DNA of 64,000 nucleotides from NCBI GenBank assembly GCA_030373505.1, contig JAUCYS010000003.1:62001-126000 (forward strand), in the 5' to 3' direction. The notes under the pieces were generated by a model. It ran no database searches and was not told the DNA's origin. It was given only the letters and a program-made list of their open reading frames with translations. Made by a program: the position numbers and the translations under genes. Below are positions 62,686-64,000 of the stretch, piece by piece. This DNA comes from Parasphingorhabdus sp. Lineage in GTDB: Bacteria; Pseudomonadota; Alphaproteobacteria; Sphingomonadales; Sphingomonadaceae. Each line of letters starts with the position of its first letter. Within the stretch, counting starts at the first letter, position 1.

Positions 62686-64000
62686 TGGCGCGGGTCGTGC
62701 ATCTGGGCCAGCAGGTATGGCGCAACTATCACCAGACCGCTGCCTGCAATCTCAAGAGCCGGATCGAGCTGGCCAACGAGGATCAGCCGAATGGCCGGGC
62801 CTATCTGAAAGCCGTCGCCGACACCGTGCAGGCGCTTCTCCAGGAAGCAAAGCAATATGACATTCCGGTGCGTCCGATCGGGGCGGGCTGGTCGCCGGCA
62901 CCGATCAATGTGATCGAGGATGGCTGGCTGGTCGAGACAATGCGGCTCAACCGCACCTTTCGGATCGGCGCGAACAACCTGCACGCCGATTGCGATCTTC
63001 CCGCCGAATCGCTGCTGCTGGTGCAGGCGGGCGCGACCGTCGATGAAGTCTATGAAAGCGCGGAGGAGCTTGGCCGCTCGCTGCGCACCGGCGGCGCCAG
63101 CAACGGCCAGAGCTTTGCCGGGGCCTGCGCCACCGGCACCCATGGCAGCGTCTGGCAGGCCGGCGGAATCCAGGATCATGTCCGGGCGATCCAGCTGGTG
63201 ACGCCGGAGCGGATCCTATGGGTTGAACCGAGCAAGGGCGTGCTGTCCGACGAATTCATCGCCCAGACGGGCTCCGCAATCATCCGCGATGACCGGATTT
63301 TTGCCGCCGCCCAGCTGCATGTCGGTGCCATGGGTTTTGTCACCGCGCTGCTGATCGAGACCGATCCGATCTATATGGTGCAGAATATCCAGAAGGCCGC
63401 GAAAATAAGGCGCGAGCATATCGACTGGCTGGGCCGCGGTGAATTCCGGAAATTCTCGAACGCGTTCGGACTGAATGAAGAGCCGTATTTTCAGCAGCTT
63501 ATCCTCAATCCCTTTGATCCTTTCGACAAGAATAGCCTGCTGCGCTTTCTCTACAGGCGGCCCTATGACGCCAGCATCCCGCCACCGCCGCCGGGCGATA
63601 TGGGGGCCGGCTATGACGCGCTGACCCTGCTCGGCCAGGCGATGGCGGAAAGCTACTGGTTCAAGGGGGAAATATTGCAGCTGGCGATGGAACAGGCCTA
63701 TCCCCGTAACCGGGATGTCGACGATCCGCCGGCCATCGCCACCTGGGGCCATACGACCGAGGAACATTCGCCGATCGCCAGCCTGTTCAACGGTTCGGTG
63801 ACAATGGATCGCAGCAAGCTGAGCGAAGCCTTTGATTTGATTATCGACAGCTTCCGGCGAGGCGGCGGCGGAACGGTCGTAACCCTGCGCTTTGTCCGCA
63901 AGGCCGGAGGGCTGCTGGCCCCGGCGCGCTGGCCGGACAATGCGGTGATCGACTTTGACGGGCCGAATGTCCAATCCAGCCATCAGGGCTACAAGAAGGT
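62685..64000 (+). CDS. FAD-linked oxidase (PCMH/VAO family), C-terminus outside window
   Basis: The frame is open from the ATG at 62685 to the right edge (438 complete codons). The FAD-binding PCMH domain shows IGAGWSPAP, LLLVQAGATVDEVYE and GGASNGQSFAGACATGTHGS, the GTHG flavin motif. The aldonolactone oxidase family (such as arabinonolactone or gulonolactone oxidase) is the closest recalled relative, but the substrate domain is incomplete here. It is coupled to the small membrane gene upstream. Confidence 0.85.
   Translation, partial: MARVVHLGQQVWRNYHQTAACNLKSRIELANEDQPNGRAYLKAVADTVQALLQEAKQYDIPVRPIGAGWSPAPINVIEDGWLVETMRLNRTFRIGANNLHADCDLPAESLLLVQAGATVDEVYESAEELGRSLRTGGASNGQSFAGACATGTHGSVWQAGGIQDHVRAIQLVTPERILWVEPSKGVLSDEFIAQTGSAIIRDDRIFAAAQLHVGAMGFVTALLIETDPIYMVQNIQKAAKIRREHIDWLGRGEFRKFSNAFGLNEEPYFQQLILNPFDPFDKNSLLRFLYRRPYDASIPPPPPGDMGAGYDALTLLGQAMAESYWFKGEILQLAMEQAYPRNRDVDDPPAIATWGHTTEEHSPIASLFNGSVTMDRSKLSEAFDLIIDSFRRGGGGTVVTLRFVRKAGGLLAPARWPDNAVIDFDGPNVQSSHQGYKK

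Overview
The window looks like a chromosomal segment from a sphingomonad-type alphaproteobacterium. The evidence is a circularly permuted (two-piece) tmRNA gene, an NDUFS4-type complex I accessory subunit, an HdaA-type replication regulator beside ppk/ppx, DUF6456 and LOV-HTH regulators, moderately high GC, and protein sequences that read as Sphingomonadales-like. The genus is inference. No prophage, integrase, transposase or CRISPR array is visible, and most of the content is ordinary core genome in short operons.

Layout. 1-5863 (minus): a high-affinity K+ uptake operon in the order kdpF-kdpB-kdpA-kdpC-kdpD (kdpD runs off the left edge), with a KdpE-like operator upstream. 6331-6407: tRNA-Pro(GGG). 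6609-9937: yajC-secD-secF plus an Mth938-like gene. 9934-14131: a glycosyltransferase, a divergent XRE regulator/DUF6456 pair with two dyads between them, and an ABC-F ATPase. 14259-19947: a D-amino-acid transaminase-like enzyme, a SIMPL protein, a PepSY mini-protein with a two-component system, an FAD monooxygenase and chorismate mutase. 20064-24593: polyprenyl diphosphate synthase, NDUFS4-like protein, a LemA-TPM-TPM-Nudix operon and mscL. 24865-25990: two small acidic lipoprotein genes, each followed by the same 56-nt terminator cassette, then permuted ssrA. 26043-32396: an arginine-succinyltransferase operon (M20 hydrolase, astA, astB) and malate synthase G. 32393-37909 (minus): lptD-surA-pdxA-rsmA. 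38173-40662: pepA, holC, ndk.

40840-48733 is an iron-acquisition island. Two Fur-box-like sites each precede a set of genes: a PepSY-TM protein, a 63-aa membrane protein and a TonB receptor; then a second TonB receptor, a 192-aa membrane protein and a second PepSY-TM protein. 48772-51086 holds a membrane protein, an HU protein with a C-terminal tail, and a divergent SnoaL-like/SDR pair. 51159-53167 holds a membrane diguanylate cyclase divergent from a LOV-HTH (EL222-like) blue-light transcription factor, with a perfect 11-nt tandem repeat between them. 53343-64000: a PurN-YjbR fusion, purM, a DUF2066 protein-hdaA-ppk-ppx run, ribonuclease D, a small membrane protein and a partial FAD-linked oxidase.

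The least textbook elements are the LOV-HTH/GGDEF divergon, the XRE/DUF6456 module with its paired dyads, the duplicated lipoprotein-terminator cassette beside permuted ssrA, the PurN-YjbR fusion, the M20 hydrolase inside the ast operon, and the B-before-A order of the kdp operon. All assignments come from reading the sequence and recalled family knowledge; no searches were run.
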